A DNA stretch of 64,000 nt from Terribacillus halophilus (GTDB taxonomy: Bacteria; Bacillota; Bacilli; Bacillales; Amphibacillaceae). The DNA is taken from contig NZ_FMZB01000001.1 in NCBI RefSeq assembly GCF_900101385.1, positions 558,001 through 622,000 on the forward strand. Reading direction: 5' to 3'. A program made the translations under genes and the position numbers. The notes under the pieces were generated by a model. It was not told where the DNA came from. It was given only the letters and a program-made list of their open reading frames with translations, and did not search any database. Below are positions 8,506 to 17,010 of this stretch, piece after piece (positions within the stretch are counted from its first letter, which is position 1; each line of letters starts with the position of its first letter).

Positions 8506-8933
8506 TACAGATGGTTATTATAAGCAGTTGTCAAATTCTCCACAATTTCTTCCACATCGTAGCCTTCAATTTGCTCACGAGGAATGAAGTGAACCAATTC
8601 TCCATCATGCATCAATGCGACGGATGGGGAGGATGGCGGCTGATCCGTGAAGTATTCACGCATTTTTTCAGTTGCTTCCTTATCCTGTCCTGCAAAGACA
8701 GTTACAAGATGTTCTGGTTTTTTTGCGTTCTGTAAGGATTCCCTAACGGCGGGACGTGCTAGCCCTGCTGCACAGCCGCAAACAGAATTGACGACGACCA
8801 AGGTACTGCCTTTAGTCTGTTTTACATAGTTTTCAACCTGTTCTGCGTCAGTCAGCTCCTGGAATCCTGCTTGTGTCAGTTCGTCCCTCATCGGCTGGAC
8901 GATACCGCGCATGTATTCTTCATATGCATTCAT
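8505..8933 (-). CDS. brxA: Bacilliredoxin BrxA (YphP family)
   Basis: 142 residues with the CGC active site (Cys52-Gly-Cys54) in VVVNSVCGCAAGLARPA, plus VTVFAGQDKEATEKMREYF, as in B. subtilis BrxA/YphP. It removes bacillithiol from S-bacillithiolated proteins in the cytosol after oxidative stress. It begins directly after the cvfC stop codon (TAA ATG, no gap), so the two genes are cotranscribed and translationally coupled. The N terminus (MNAYEEYMRGIVQPMRDELT) fits BrxA better than its paralogue BrxB. Confidence 0.93.
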   Translation of the reverse strand: MNAYEEYMRGIVQPMRDELTQAGFQELTDAEQVENYVKQTKGSTLVVVNSVCGCAAGLARPAVRESLQNAKKPEHLVTVFAGQDKEATEKMREYFTDQPPSSPSVALMHDGELVHFIPREQIEGYDVEEIVENLTTAYNNHL

Positions 8934-10061
8934 TTAGTGTTCCTCCTTTTGTTTGGCTGCTTCCGTCATTTGTTTCCAGACGGACCCCTTTGCTGCTTCT
9001 CCGCCGGCAATCCGTTCGATGGCCATATTCAGCTGCAGCTTCACTTCAAATTCTGTTTCTTGCCTTGCTGCTTTTTCAAGGATAGGCAGGCTTTCGCTAT
9101 CCCCAAGCTCATAAAGGAACATCGCGGCCCGCCAGCGGACAATCCGATTCGAATCGGCAAGTGTCGCTTCCATAGCCGGTGTTGCCTCCTTGAACCCGAG
9201 ATCGGAAAGGCAGTCGCCAGCCGTACGGCGGACTGTCACGACTTTATCCTGCAAGGCGCGATAGAGTAAAGGCAGGACAGCTTTGTTTTCTATCATACCA
9301 AGATAGGCAGTGGCCAGTCGGCGAATGGACGCTTTTGGATCCTGTAATGCTTTATCAAGGAAAGCAAGATACTCGATATCCGGCTCCAATTCATCCAATG
9401 CACGATAGCGTACACGCCAATCCTCTTCTTCCCAGACAGCCATCGTCGGCGACTTTCGTTCAGGCAGCGGGGCTTGAGGATTTTTGGCGCGGGTAACGAG
9501 TTCTTTCAGACGTTCTGGACTGTAGCTTGCCAGCAGTTCCTCATAGATATCCTGACCGACTTGCTCCGGGTCACCGTATCGGGGATACTGTTCTTCCCAT
9601 TTGCGGGCAAAAACAATATTATCGTCCCCAGCGGCTTCCATTGCTGCTTCGGTAAACAAAGCCGGAAGTCCGACCCGCTTCTCTTGATCTTCAAACAGAA
9701 GCTTGATTTGCATCGGTACACCGTAGATCGTCTGAATCTGGACATCTACCTGTCCAAAATGCGGTTCCTCGCTGCCTGCTTCTGCTGCTGCGTCTGGATT
9801 CCTCTCCCCGAAGGCTGCGCGAACAGCAGGAAGGATCGTTTCCCAGGCTGCTTTTGGACTTCGTTCCAGAGCAAGGAAGTCTGCGACGCGATAAATCCCT
9901 TTGACACCTTCGATTTGGAATAGTGCTTGGATATAGTCCGGATCGGCAGAGGTGATCGTTTCTTTTTTATAATCGAAACTGTTGCCCATCGGCAGCATAT
10001 CATCCACAACGATCTTCATCGAGTATGGACTTGGGGTAGGCTCGATAGTCACGATTTTCAT
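8934..10061 (-). CDS. cvfC: Conserved virulence factor C family protein (YpgR)
   Basis: 375 residues. The N-terminal ~90 form an Nfu_N-type domain (MKIVTIEPTPSPYSMKIVVD). A linker follows, then from about residue 215 a series of HEAT-like helical repeats (WRVRYRALDEL, SIRRLATAYLGMI, VTVRRTAGDCLSDLG, RIVRWRAAMFLYELG). It is related to CvfC of staphylococci and YpgR of B. subtilis; the biochemical role is unsettled. The start at 10061 has GGGGGAA upstream; the longer frame from 10307 has no binding site. It forms an operon with brxA. Confidence 0.85.
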   Translation of the reverse strand: MKIVTIEPTPSPYSMKIVVDDMLPMGNSFDYKKETITSADPDYIQALFQIEGVKGIYRVADFLALERSPKAAWETILPAVRAAFGERNPDAAAEAGSEEPHFGQVDVQIQTIYGVPMQIKLLFEDQEKRVGLPALFTEAAMEAAGDDNIVFARKWEEQYPRYGDPEQVGQDIYEELLASYSPERLKELVTRAKNPQAPLPERKSPTMAVWEEEDWRVRYRALDELEPDIEYLAFLDKALQDPKASIRRLATAYLGMIENKAVLPLLYRALQDKVVTVRRTAGDCLSDLGFKEATPAMEATLADSNRIVRWRAAMFLYELGDSESLPILEKAARQETEFEVKLQLNMAIERIAGGEAAKGSVWKQMTEAAKQKEEH

Positions 10062-10600
10062 CGTATTCCCCCTATACACAATAATCATTTTCTTCCTATA
10101 GACTATATCACAGATAAGGTAAAAGTTGCGACAATGCGGCTCTCCGGCTGGCGCCTGTGTTTTAGCTGCCTTTTGGTTATCTTTAGATCTGATGTAGTAT
10201 ATAAATGAGCGATACTTTAAAAGCATATTCGGGCGCATTACCCGAGCCTGAAACCGCCAAAAATCATAAAAGCACGATTGCATGGAAATCAGAACAGAAA
10301 AAAGCACCCTTGTCCGTGATTTATGGGGGTCTTATTTTCTCTTCGTGAACTATTCCACTACAACAGCTAAGGGGTAATCTTACTAGCAAACTGCAAGATT
10401 AAAATTAATAAGCATCTATTTGGCGGCTGCTACAGTAAAAAGGTGAACGTAACTTGAGTTTTGAAGTGGCACAGTGACATTGTAGGAGTTAAAAGGTAAG
10501 GCTATTGCAGTTTTTGTTTAAAGTATCGATGCTACTTCAAATTAAGCCTTGTTAGAGTCTTTTGCCTTATTACCTATTTATTGTACTATGTATAATTGCT
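10062..10600. other. 539-bp intergenic region, left border of an AT-rich block
   Basis: Between the cvfC start and the end of the ABC permease I see no ORF with a ribosome binding site, no RNA gene and no terminal repeats. Base composition turns visibly AT-rich from about 10320. The upstream (right) part of the cvfC-brxA promoter must lie within the first 150 bases. Confidence 0.5.
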
Positions 10601-11611
10601 TTAATATGGTCGCTCTTTCCGAAGCATAATAGAGTTAGCAAAAATAAATAGAACAAAGAAACCACAAAGTTTAAGTAAATCACTCCATATCCAGTCGATA
10701 TCTTCCCCACGCAACATAATTGCATTTAGTGCATGGGTGGCAAAAGAAAGCGGCATGATGTTGGCTACTGCTTTTACCCATTGCTCGCCGCCGGCTAAAT
10801 CAAATAATCCGCTGAATAAAATTTGGGGTACCAAAAGAATTGGAATGAATTGAATAAGCTGAAACTCATTTTTAGCAAAGACGGATAACAGTAATCCTAA
10901 CGCTAGAGCAATACAAGCAATGATTAAGGAAACAATGGTCAAAAGTAGCAAATCTCCTTCAAGTGGAACATCTAAAACATAAATAGCAAACACTTCGATG
11001 ATGAAAGCTTGACAAGCAACAAAAGGTAAGTAGCCTAAAAAATAACCAATCAACATATAAGATCTTCTGATTGAGGTTGCTAAGCTGCGCTCTAATGTAC
11101 CAAATGTACGTTCACGTAAAAAGCTCACACCGGAAGTGATGAAGACGTAAAGAAAGATAAAGAATCCCATTAACGCAGGACCGACTTCCTCAAATGCAGA
11201 TAGATTTTCACCACCATACATATATTCTGTATGAACAGGTATTTTTTGATTATCGGTTTCGTTTTGTTGTTCGAGTTTGTCTGTAATTATATGATATGCA
11301 GCGTTTCTTTTCGCGTTTTCCGTACCTTCAATAATAATTTCATATGCATTTCCTTCTGGAAATACAAATGCGTCTAGGTTTCCTTCTTTCATCTGAGCTA
11401 AGGCAGTAGCCTTTGAGCTGTAGTTTTCCCAACCCTCTGTTTTAAAAGATCCATCTCCTACAGTTCCGATTCGTATCTCAGCACTCCCTGCATTCAATGC
11501 ACTATATAATAAGAACAGTACAAGCATTGGGGCTGCAAACATCATCATCAGTGTACGTTTATCTCTAAATAGCTGCATTCCTATACGCTTTGCAATCATG
11601 AAGGATCTCAT
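10601..11611 (-). CDS. ABC-2 type transporter permease
   Basis: 336 residues. An N-terminal membrane helix (about 21-40) is followed by an extracytoplasmic domain of roughly 120 residues, then five or six membrane segments in the C-terminal half (ALMGFFIFLYVFITSGVSFL onward). This is the layout of ABC-2 exporters of the drug or lipid type. Its ATG overlaps the ATPase stop codon (ATGA), so the pair is translated together. Substrate is unknown; the adjacent TetR regulator suggests efflux of a toxic compound. The gene is AT-richer than its surroundings. Confidence 0.85.
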   Translation of the reverse strand: MRSFMIAKRIGMQLFRDKRTLMMMFAAPMLVLFLLYSALNAGSAEIRIGTVGDGSFKTEGWENYSSKATALAQMKEGNLDAFVFPEGNAYEIIIEGTENAKRNAAYHIITDKLEQQNETDNQKIPVHTEYMYGGENLSAFEEVGPALMGFFIFLYVFITSGVSFLRERTFGTLERSLATSIRRSYMLIGYFLGYLPFVACQAFIIEVFAIYVLDVPLEGDLLLLTIVSLIIACIALALGLLLSVFAKNEFQLIQFIPILLVPQILFSGLFDLAGGEQWVKAVANIMPLSFATHALNAIMLRGEDIDWIWSDLLKLCGFFVLFIFANSIMLRKERPY

Positions 11612-12309
11612 GCTTGTGCCTCCTTTAAGAAAGCATTATCAACAGAGCCATAATGTTGAATTAATTTCTTCGGAGTACCAGCGTCAGATAGCCTTCCATT
11701 TCGCATAAATAATAATCGATCACAGGCTTCGGCTTCGTCCATCAAATGTGTGGAAAGCAATAGTGTTTTGCCTGATTTCTTAAGACGTTGGAATTCCTGC
11801 CAAAACTCTATTTTTAATTTTGGATCAATACCAACTGTCGGTTCATCTAAAAGTAGAATATCAGGGTCATGTATAAACGCAATGGCTAAACTTAATCTAC
11901 GTTTCATCCCACCTGAGAAGTGAGTTATTTTCCTTTTTCTTACATTATTTAAATCTACGAAAATAAGTAGCTGTTCTACCCTTTCCCTTAGTTTTTCCCC
12001 TTTTAGCCTATGAAGAGATCCGAAGTAGAGTAAGTTTTCTTCGGCTGTTAATTCACCGTATAGGGCATCATTTTGTGCCATATAACCTATGTACTTGCTT
12101 ACTTCTAATGTTGGTTGTAACTTTTCCTTTATCTTTATCTGACCAGATTGAACTTTTATAATGCCAGCAAGTGCACGGAACATTGTTGTTTTCCCAGAGC
12201 CACTTGGTCCAATCAAGCCAACTAATTCTCCTTGCTTAACTGTACAGGTTATATCAGTTAGAATGTTATGCTTTCCTTTTCCTATCGTTACTTGCTTTAA
12301 AGTGATCAT
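11608..12309 (-). CDS. ABC transporter ATP-binding protein (drug-export type)
   Basis: 233 residues from the ATG at 12309, chosen because GGAGGAGCG lies just upstream; the in-frame ATG at 12324 overlaps that site. Walker A is GPSGSGKT (residues 34-41), the signature is FSGGMKRRLS, and Walker B is DILLLDEPTVGID. It powers the permease encoded immediately downstream. Low GC and position beside a divergent TetR gene suggest the three genes moved as a unit. Confidence 0.9.
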   Translation of the reverse strand: MITLKQVTIGKGKHNILTDITCTVKQGELVGLIGPSGSGKTTMFRALAGIIKVQSGQIKIKEKLQPTLEVSKYIGYMAQNDALYGELTAEENLLYFGSLHRLKGEKLRERVEQLLIFVDLNNVRKRKITHFSGGMKRRLSLAIAFIHDPDILLLDEPTVGIDPKLKIEFWQEFQRLKKSGKTLLLSTHLMDEAEACDRLLFMRNGRLSDAGTPKKLIQHYGSVDNAFLKEAQA

Positions 12310-12461
12310 AACGCTCCTCCTCATTCAACAGTTGTTATATAAAATACATTTGATTCATGTATAATTATGGAATAGCAAGAAGAGAGGTTCAATTCACAAA
12401 AAAGAGTAACTGTTAATAAAACAACAAATTTAAGAATATGTCTAGTCAGGGGGAATATTAA

Positions 12462-13064
12462 ATGACTGCAGCAGATCTGAGAGTAAAGAAAACCTTATTA
12501 GGAATAGAAAACAGTTTTCTTGAACTTTTAAAATTAAAGGATTTTAATAAAATAACCATCCAACAAATTGCAGACCGCGCGATGATTAATAGAGCTACAT
12601 TTTACTTACATTACATTGACAAGTTCGATCTTTTGGAAAAGTTAATTCAAAAACGTATGGACAGGATACTTAACATATATCGACCTGCCGCTCATCTTGC
12701 AGAGGGTATTTTATATAAGGATTGCTTCTTAAACACAATAAAGTATGTGTTTCAGCTTGTTGAGGAAGACAGTGAATTTTATGAGTTGCTAATTAAACGA
12801 GATGAGGTAGAAAACTTAAAGCATAGATTTGAATCGGCTATCCTACATGTCTTTCAAGAACGTTTTCGAGAACTCTTCGGTCAACGAGCGTTGCCTTTGC
12901 CCAGAGATATTCTACTGACCTTCCTGAGTGCTGCCATCAGCAGTATGCTATATTGGTGGGTAGCAAACAATAAGCCTTATACACCGGAACAGATGGCTTC
13001 ATTTATTGTTCAATTAAGTACCAACGGACCTATCAAAGGGGTGGGTATTGGATTAGCTCCTTAA
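12462..13064 (+). CDS. TetR-family transcriptional regulator
   Basis: 200 residues with an N-terminal helix-turn-helix (KITIQQIADRAMINRATFYLHYIDKFDLLEKL, about residues 28-59, motif split here by position) and an all-helical ligand-binding C terminus. It is transcribed divergently from the ABC exporter across a 152-bp AT-rich gap that contains CAACAGTTG and a second AACTGTT copy, possible operator halves. The likely role is repression of the exporter and itself until the substrate binds. GGGGGAA precedes the ATG. Confidence 0.85.
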   Translation: MTAADLRVKKTLLGIENSFLELLKLKDFNKITIQQIADRAMINRATFYLHYIDKFDLLEKLIQKRMDRILNIYRPAAHLAEGILYKDCFLNTIKYVFQLVEEDSEFYELLIKRDEVENLKHRFESAILHVFQERFRELFGQRALPLPRDILLTFLSAAISSMLYWWVANNKPYTPEQMASFIVQLSTNGPIKGVGIGLAP

Positions 13065-13183
13065 AATCCATGTACACCTATAAACTAAATCCGTAAGTCT
13101 GATTTTCTCTGTAATGAAAAGCTGCCGATGATTTCTGCAGCTATAAGTAGTCATAATTTCATTCTTAGCTTTCATGATCTTCG

Positions 13184-13221
13184 TTATAAAAAGTTCTCCA
13201 AATAGGGAGAACTTTTTATAA
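13184..13221 (+). terminator. Strong hairpin terminator after the TetR gene
   Basis: Perfect 16-bp stem (13184-13199 with 13206-13221, core AGTTCTCC / GGAGAACT) with a six-base loop. T-rich ends on both strands would stop transcription from either side. Confidence 0.8.
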
Positions 13222-13511
13222 AAATGCTTTTTTAAATCTTATATGAGTTTAAATATTAAGCTAACTAATTGTACAGCTGTTATTAGCACTATGTTTTCGC
13301 GGTTGTCTAACGAGTTCTTGAAAGTTTGGCAAATTATCTGTTACAACTAAAGCCTCGTCAGTCGGTTATTGCTATGCACATTCATCTATACAAGAATGCC
13401 TCTGGGACTACAGCCCAATGAAAACTAAGTCTCTGTTTCTATTAACCTCCTGCGCACTGTCTGTTAGAATGTTAATAATCCGTAAAAAATTCCACTTTTT
13501 TGAGCATAGGA

Positions 13512-13520
13512 TGCTATAAT
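13512..13520 (+). promoter_or_regulatory. Extended -10 promoter of the DedA gene
   Basis: TGCTATAAT is a full extended -10 element 35 bases before the start codon; the -35 is poor (TTCCAC with 19-base spacing). Confidence 0.5.
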
Positions 13521-13554
13521 GATTTGGTAAATAATTTACGTTTGGAGTTGTGAA

Positions 13555-14169
13555 ATGGATAATTGGATAACGCAGTTTATGGAACAATTCGGTTATTTCG
13601 CGATCGTATTGCTGATGGCTGGCGAGAACGTATTCCCACCGATCCCGTCAGAAATCATCCTGCTGTTCGGCGGCTTTTTGACAACCACTTCGACTAGTGT
13701 AACGGCGGTCGGTGTCATTATCGCAGCGACGATTGGTGCAGTCATCGGAGCTATTATCCTGTACGGGATCGGGCTTCTTTTGGATGTCGAGCGCCTGGAA
13801 AAAATCGTGGACCGCTGGGGACATATATTACGCATTAAAAAAGAAGACATACATAAAGCAGATGCTTGGTTTGATAAGTACGGCGTATGGACAATCTTCC
13901 TTTGCCGATTCGTACCGGTAATCCGGAGTTTGATTTCCATACCAGCCGGGATGTCGAATATGAACTTCCCGCTGTTCCTTATCTTTACGACATTAGGGAC
14001 ACTCATTTGGAATACAGTATTAGTATTGCTTGGTTTGTGGCTCGGTGAGTCCTGGACGACGGTGGAAACATATCTGGGGTATTACCAGGATGTCGTCATC
14101 GTAGTACTGGCGATTATTTTCGTCCTGTTCGTCATTTGGTTCATCAGAAGGAATAAAAAGAAAAAGTAA
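13555..14169 (+). CDS. DedA-family membrane protein
   Basis: 204 residues with the DedA/VTT layout. An N-terminal re-entrant region holds the acidic residue and proline pair (GENVFPPIPSEIILLFGGF). The central conserved motif is FLCRFVPVIRSLISIPAGMS (about residues 121-140), followed by C-terminal membrane helices and a Lys-rich tail. Recent work assigns several DedA proteins (for example UptA of B. subtilis) as undecaprenyl-phosphate flippases. That role would fit the next gene, uppP, 16 bases downstream, but it is inferred from context. Confidence 0.85.
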   Translation: MDNWITQFMEQFGYFAIVLLMAGENVFPPIPSEIILLFGGFLTTTSTSVTAVGVIIAATIGAVIGAIILYGIGLLLDVERLEKIVDRWGHILRIKKEDIHKADAWFDKYGVWTIFLCRFVPVIRSLISIPAGMSNMNFPLFLIFTTLGTLIWNTVLVLLGLWLGESWTTVETYLGYYQDVVIVVLAIIFVLFVIWFIRRNKKKK

Positions 14170-14185
14170 TTAGAGGAGTAGAGGC

Positions 14186-15034
14186 ATGAGTATTATTGAA
14201 TTCTTTTCGGCCTTGATCATGGGGCTGGTCGAAGGATTGACAGAGTTTGCCCCTGTTTCATCCACTGGTCACTTGATCATCGTTGATGATATGTGGCTGA
14301 AAATACACGAATTGTTCAACGACGAAGTGGCAAATACGTTCATCATCGTCATTCAGCTTGGTTCCATTTTGGCTTCTGTCATTGTATTTTGGGACAAGTT
14401 CATGCAGATACTTGGTATTCGCAAGCTGCAAGGAAAAGAAGAAGCGATGCCGGGTAAACAAAATAAATTCAATCTTGGCACCGTCATTGTCGGCTTGCTG
14501 CCTGCTGGTGTCCTCGGACTTTTGTTCGATGACTTGATCGATAAGTATTTGTTCTCCGTATGGTATGTCATCGTGGCACTGGTCGTAGGAGCCTTCTTCA
14601 TGATCTTTGCGGATCGGGTATCATCAAAAAAGAAGGAAACCATCGATTCATTGGATGATCTAACGTATAAGAAAGCTTTTCTGATCGGATTATTCCAGTG
14701 TATCTCCTTATGGCCTGGTTTCTCCCGTTCCGGAGCAACGATTTCCGGCGGTGTCATCCTTGGATTGAACCACCGGGTTGCCTCTGACTTCACGTTTATC
14801 ATGGCGGTGCCGATCATGGCTGGTGCGAGCCTTGTCTCATTACGGAATCACCTGCATGCGTTCACACCTGATGTGATTCCGTTCTTTATCGTCGGATTCA
14901 TCAGCGCATTTGTCTTTGCACTGATTGCCATCCGAACGTTCTTGAAAATCATTTCCAAATACAAACTCGTTCCTTTCGCCTTCTACCGCATTGCTTTGGC
15001 GATTGTGATCGTCATTTTCTTGATCATCAACTGA
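14186..15034 (+). CDS. uppP: Undecaprenyl-diphosphatase UppP (BacA)
   Basis: Membrane enzyme that removes a phosphate from undecaprenyl pyrophosphate to regenerate the lipid carrier for wall synthesis; it also gives bacitracin tolerance. 282 residues. Both BacA motifs are clear: GLVEGLTEFAPVSSTGHLII (about 13-32) and PGFSRSGATISGG (about 175-187). Eight or so membrane helices. AGAGGAG precedes the ATG. The gene follows the DedA gene in one transcription unit and ends at a terminator. Confidence 0.95.
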   Translation: MSIIEFFSALIMGLVEGLTEFAPVSSTGHLIIVDDMWLKIHELFNDEVANTFIIVIQLGSILASVIVFWDKFMQILGIRKLQGKEEAMPGKQNKFNLGTVIVGLLPAGVLGLLFDDLIDKYLFSVWYVIVALVVGAFFMIFADRVSSKKKETIDSLDDLTYKKAFLIGLFQCISLWPGFSRSGATISGGVILGLNHRVASDFTFIMAVPIMAGASLVSLRNHLHAFTPDVIPFFIVGFISAFVFALIAIRTFLKIISKYKLVPFAFYRIALAIVIVIFLIIN

Positions 15035-15062
15035 TCCCTGTCTTGTACAGGGATCTTTTTTT
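15033..15062 (+). terminator. uppP terminator
   Basis: GATCCCTG / CAGGGATC stem with a TCTTGTA loop and seven T, overlapping the uppP stop codon. Confidence 0.88.
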
Positions 15063-15129
15063 GGCTAGAAGTGCCTTTCATATTATGACGCCTAAGACAG
15101 AAACTAATGCAGAAAGGAGGAGAAGCATC

Positions 15130-15300
15130 ATGAAAAAACATCGCGTGGATGGCGGAATCTGGATTGATGATACGTATCAGCCAGGCGTGGAGGAAGGACT
15201 TACAGCCAAGCGGGACGAGCAGGATCCGACCAAAAAACATGTGCAGGCCGACTATGAAGGCGATACAGGTGATGCCCATACGCTGGGGCATTACCGATGA
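15130..15300 (+). CDS. Small hydrophilic protein, 56 residues
   Basis: Begins MKKHRVDGGIWIDDTYQPGV and is highly charged with no membrane segment. AAAGGAGG lies about nine bases before the ATG. It overlaps the next gene by four bases (ATGA), which encodes a spore SASP, so it is probably made in the forespore. It faintly resembles YozQ/DUF4025 proteins (YQxG...GL...Y..GT pattern), but the match is too weak to name. Confidence 0.6.
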   Translation: MKKHRVDGGIWIDDTYQPGVEEGLTAKRDEQDPTKKHVQADYEGDTGDAHTLGHYR

Positions 15301-15518
15301 CTAGGCGCAACCGTATTTTGGTTCCCCAAGCACGGGAAGGTCTTGATCGGCTGAAGCATCAAATCATCCAGGAGGCCAACCAGCCATATAAAACAGAACA
15401 AGCTGGGGACTTAGGAGATAGAACAAGCCGGGAAAATGGAAAGACAGGCGGCAGTATCGGCGGTAACATGGTCCGCGAACTCATACGGATGGCAGAAGAG
15501 AATTTGAAGCACCGTTAA
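15297..15518 (+). CDS. Alpha/beta-type small acid-soluble spore protein (divergent)
   Basis: 73 residues. The C-terminal half has the family core: GDRTSRENGKTGGSIGGNMV followed by RELIRMAEENL. The N-terminal half (PQAREGLDRLKHQIIQEAN) aligns with the conserved PEARxALDxMKxEIAxE helix. SASPs coat and protect forespore DNA and are degraded at germination by the GPR protease. Here the GPR site, normally E-I/F-A, reads Q-I-I, so cleavage may not occur. The start overlaps the preceding stop codon (ATGA). Confidence 0.85.
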   Translation: MTRRNRILVPQAREGLDRLKHQIIQEANQPYKTEQAGDLGDRTSRENGKTGGSIGGNMVRELIRMAEENLKHR

Positions 15519-15531
15519 GGAGGGCAAGCCC

Positions 15532-15699
15532 GTGAATGACAAGGACAAGTCACTTGAAAATTATTATATGAAGTATACAGATTTGGATGAAGATGGAAAA
15601 GATATCGCTTTTTCCCAGGAAGAAGCAGATGTTGACGATTTGGAGGCACAGGCCCGTTCTGATGCTGCTGATGCCCGTGTCAAGAAAAGGCATAAATAA
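15532..15699 (+). CDS. Small acidic protein, 55 residues
   Basis: A GTG start preceded by AAGGAGGGCAAG. The product begins MNDKDKSLENYYMKYTDLDE and is very acidic with a basic last five residues. No membrane segment and no family recognised. It starts 14 bases after the SASP stop, so it is the third gene of the same small spore-related unit. Confidence 0.6.
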   Translation: MNDKDKSLENYYMKYTDLDEDGKDIAFSQEEADVDDLEAQARSDAADARVKKRHK

Positions 15700-15766
15700 C
15701 CGGTCATATCTGCCCGTAGCATATGCCATACTAACTAAGCACGACATTTCATAGGGGGTAATCACT

Positions 15767-16381
15767 TTGGAAAACCAAATGCAGACAGCACAAACGAATC
15801 AGCCGACAACATTGCATGGCAAGCAGAACCATGGTGGTCATGAAATCTTTGATACGCATGAAATCCTTACTGGGATGATCAGTGCGATGGATCAATATAA
15901 AATTTTCGAACAATTCATCCAAGATGCGGAGCTCAAGACAATTGCACAACGCCAAGGTGATTTCTTGAAGCAGACGTATAATACAATGGTTGAATCTTTC
16001 AAAACTGGCCAGGATCCGACAGTGCCGACTACTTCCTACAGCATGCAGCAAGGAAATGATGTCGTATATGGGATAAAGCCGGCGCAGCCGAAAAAGCCAA
16101 TCACATCCGTCAATGAAGTTACAGACGAGTGTGTCTCCACGTATATGCTTTCACAGGTGAAGGGACTTGCTTCCATGAGTGCACAAAGTGCCTGTGAATT
16201 GACAAACCCGGTATTAAGAAGAATTGTAGCGGATTCCGTACCGAACTTGATCGAGATGAGCTATGAAATCTTCTTGTATCAAAACAAACATCATTATTAC
16301 CAAGTAGCCCAATTACAGCCAAGTGATATGGCTGCCATGATGCAAAGTTATGATACGGCTCCTATGAATCAAATGCATTAA
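15767..16381 (+). CDS. CotF-type spore coat protein
   Basis: 204 residues from a TTG start with AGGGGG nine bases upstream. After a Gln/Asn-rich N terminus, the first helical unit (GGHEIFDTHEILTGMISAMDQY, positions about 23-44, split motif) resembles those of Bacillus CotF-like coat proteins. The second unit (ECVSTYMLSQVKGLASMSAQ...LTNPVLRRIVADSVPNLIEM) is the Coat F domain. Expected on the spore surface under mother-cell control. It neighbours SASP and Tlp genes, and a terminator follows. Confidence 0.8.
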   Translation: MENQMQTAQTNQPTTLHGKQNHGGHEIFDTHEILTGMISAMDQYKIFEQFIQDAELKTIAQRQGDFLKQTYNTMVESFKTGQDPTVPTTSYSMQQGNDVVYGIKPAQPKKPITSVNEVTDECVSTYMLSQVKGLASMSAQSACELTNPVLRRIVADSVPNLIEMSYEIFLYQNKHHYYQVAQLQPSDMAAMMQSYDTAPMNQMH

Positions 16382-16390
16382 ATAGAAGGA

Positions 16391-16416
16391 AGGTCCGCCA
16401 TCACGGCGGACCTTTT
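16391..16416. terminator. Bidirectional terminator, coat gene / tlp
   Basis: Perfect 9-bp stem AGGTCCGCC / GGCGGACCT followed by TTTTTA. It lies between the convergent coat gene and tlp. Confidence 0.85.
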
Positions 16417-16655
16417 TATTGATCTTTCTGCTGTTGATAATTTGCTTCTTCTTTCAATTCATGACGAAGGCTGTCCACACTTGCTGCGCGTCGGTCGTTC
16501 TTTTCGTTTAAGTAGGAGATTTCCTCATCTGTCAAATGCTCACTGTTCGCTTTGACGAAATCCTCTGTCTGATGCACACGCTGCAGTGTATGCTGGATTG
16601 TATCCTCAATCCTTTCGGCATTATCTGCACGGTTGTCCGGATTTGGTTTTGGCAT
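16416..16655 (-). CDS. tlp: Small acid-soluble spore protein Tlp
   Basis: 79 residues starting MPKPNPDNRADNAERIEDTI, the usual Tlp N terminus, then a helical charged body (VHQTEDFVKANSEHLTDEE). Tlp is a forespore-specific minor SASP of unknown molecular role. The start at 16655 has AAGGAGG seven bases upstream; the longer frame to 16673 lacks one. Confidence 0.9.
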   Translation of the reverse strand: MPKPNPDNRADNAERIEDTIQHTLQRVHQTEDFVKANSEHLTDEEISYLNEKNDRRAASVDSLRHELKEEANYQQQKDQ

Positions 16656-16917
16656 GGTAAACCTCCTTTCCAAGCAGATATAAAGTAGTATCCACTATAG
16701 GCAGGGAAGTTATGTATATCTCCTTTCCCTATGATGGAATGGCTAGGCAAGGACCCAAATCATGGGTGATTCGCTGCTTGTATCCCAAAAAGGAAGTATA
16801 GCTTGCCGCCTAAATGAAGCGCCTGGTCAGGAAGTGCTGTTAATGTCTTTTTTTGTTAAAAGCATCAGCATGTCGTAACACAACTGTCAATATTTTTAAA
16901 GAGATTCTAAAGTTCTA

Positions 16918-16976
16918 TTGACGTCTCTTTTCCCATTTACTATACTTAATGAGAATCTAATTGATAATGAATATCA
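16918..16976 (+). promoter_or_regulatory. yclNOPQ promoter with Fur box
   Basis: TTGACG (16918-16923) and TATACT (16941-16946) with ideal 17-base spacing. The Fur box TGATAATGAATATCA (16962-16976) differs from the 15-base consensus TGATAATNATTATCA at one position. A second partial copy (TGAGAATCTAATTGA) overlaps its left edge, so two Fur dimers could bind downstream of the -10. Confidence 0.85.
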
Positions 16977-17010
16977 GTATCACCGATGCTGCTGAAAAGG
17001 TTTGACGCTT

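Larger units (their letters stand above)
13065..13554. other. 490-bp intergenic region
   Basis: It holds the terminator at 13184 and, at the right end, the promoter of the DedA gene. Between them (about 13240-13490) the minus strand shows short protein-like fragments such as TFKNSLDNRENIVLITAVQL (about 13270-13330) without a start codon. These may be remains of a decayed gene at the edge of the AT-rich block. No intact gene is present. Confidence 0.4.
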
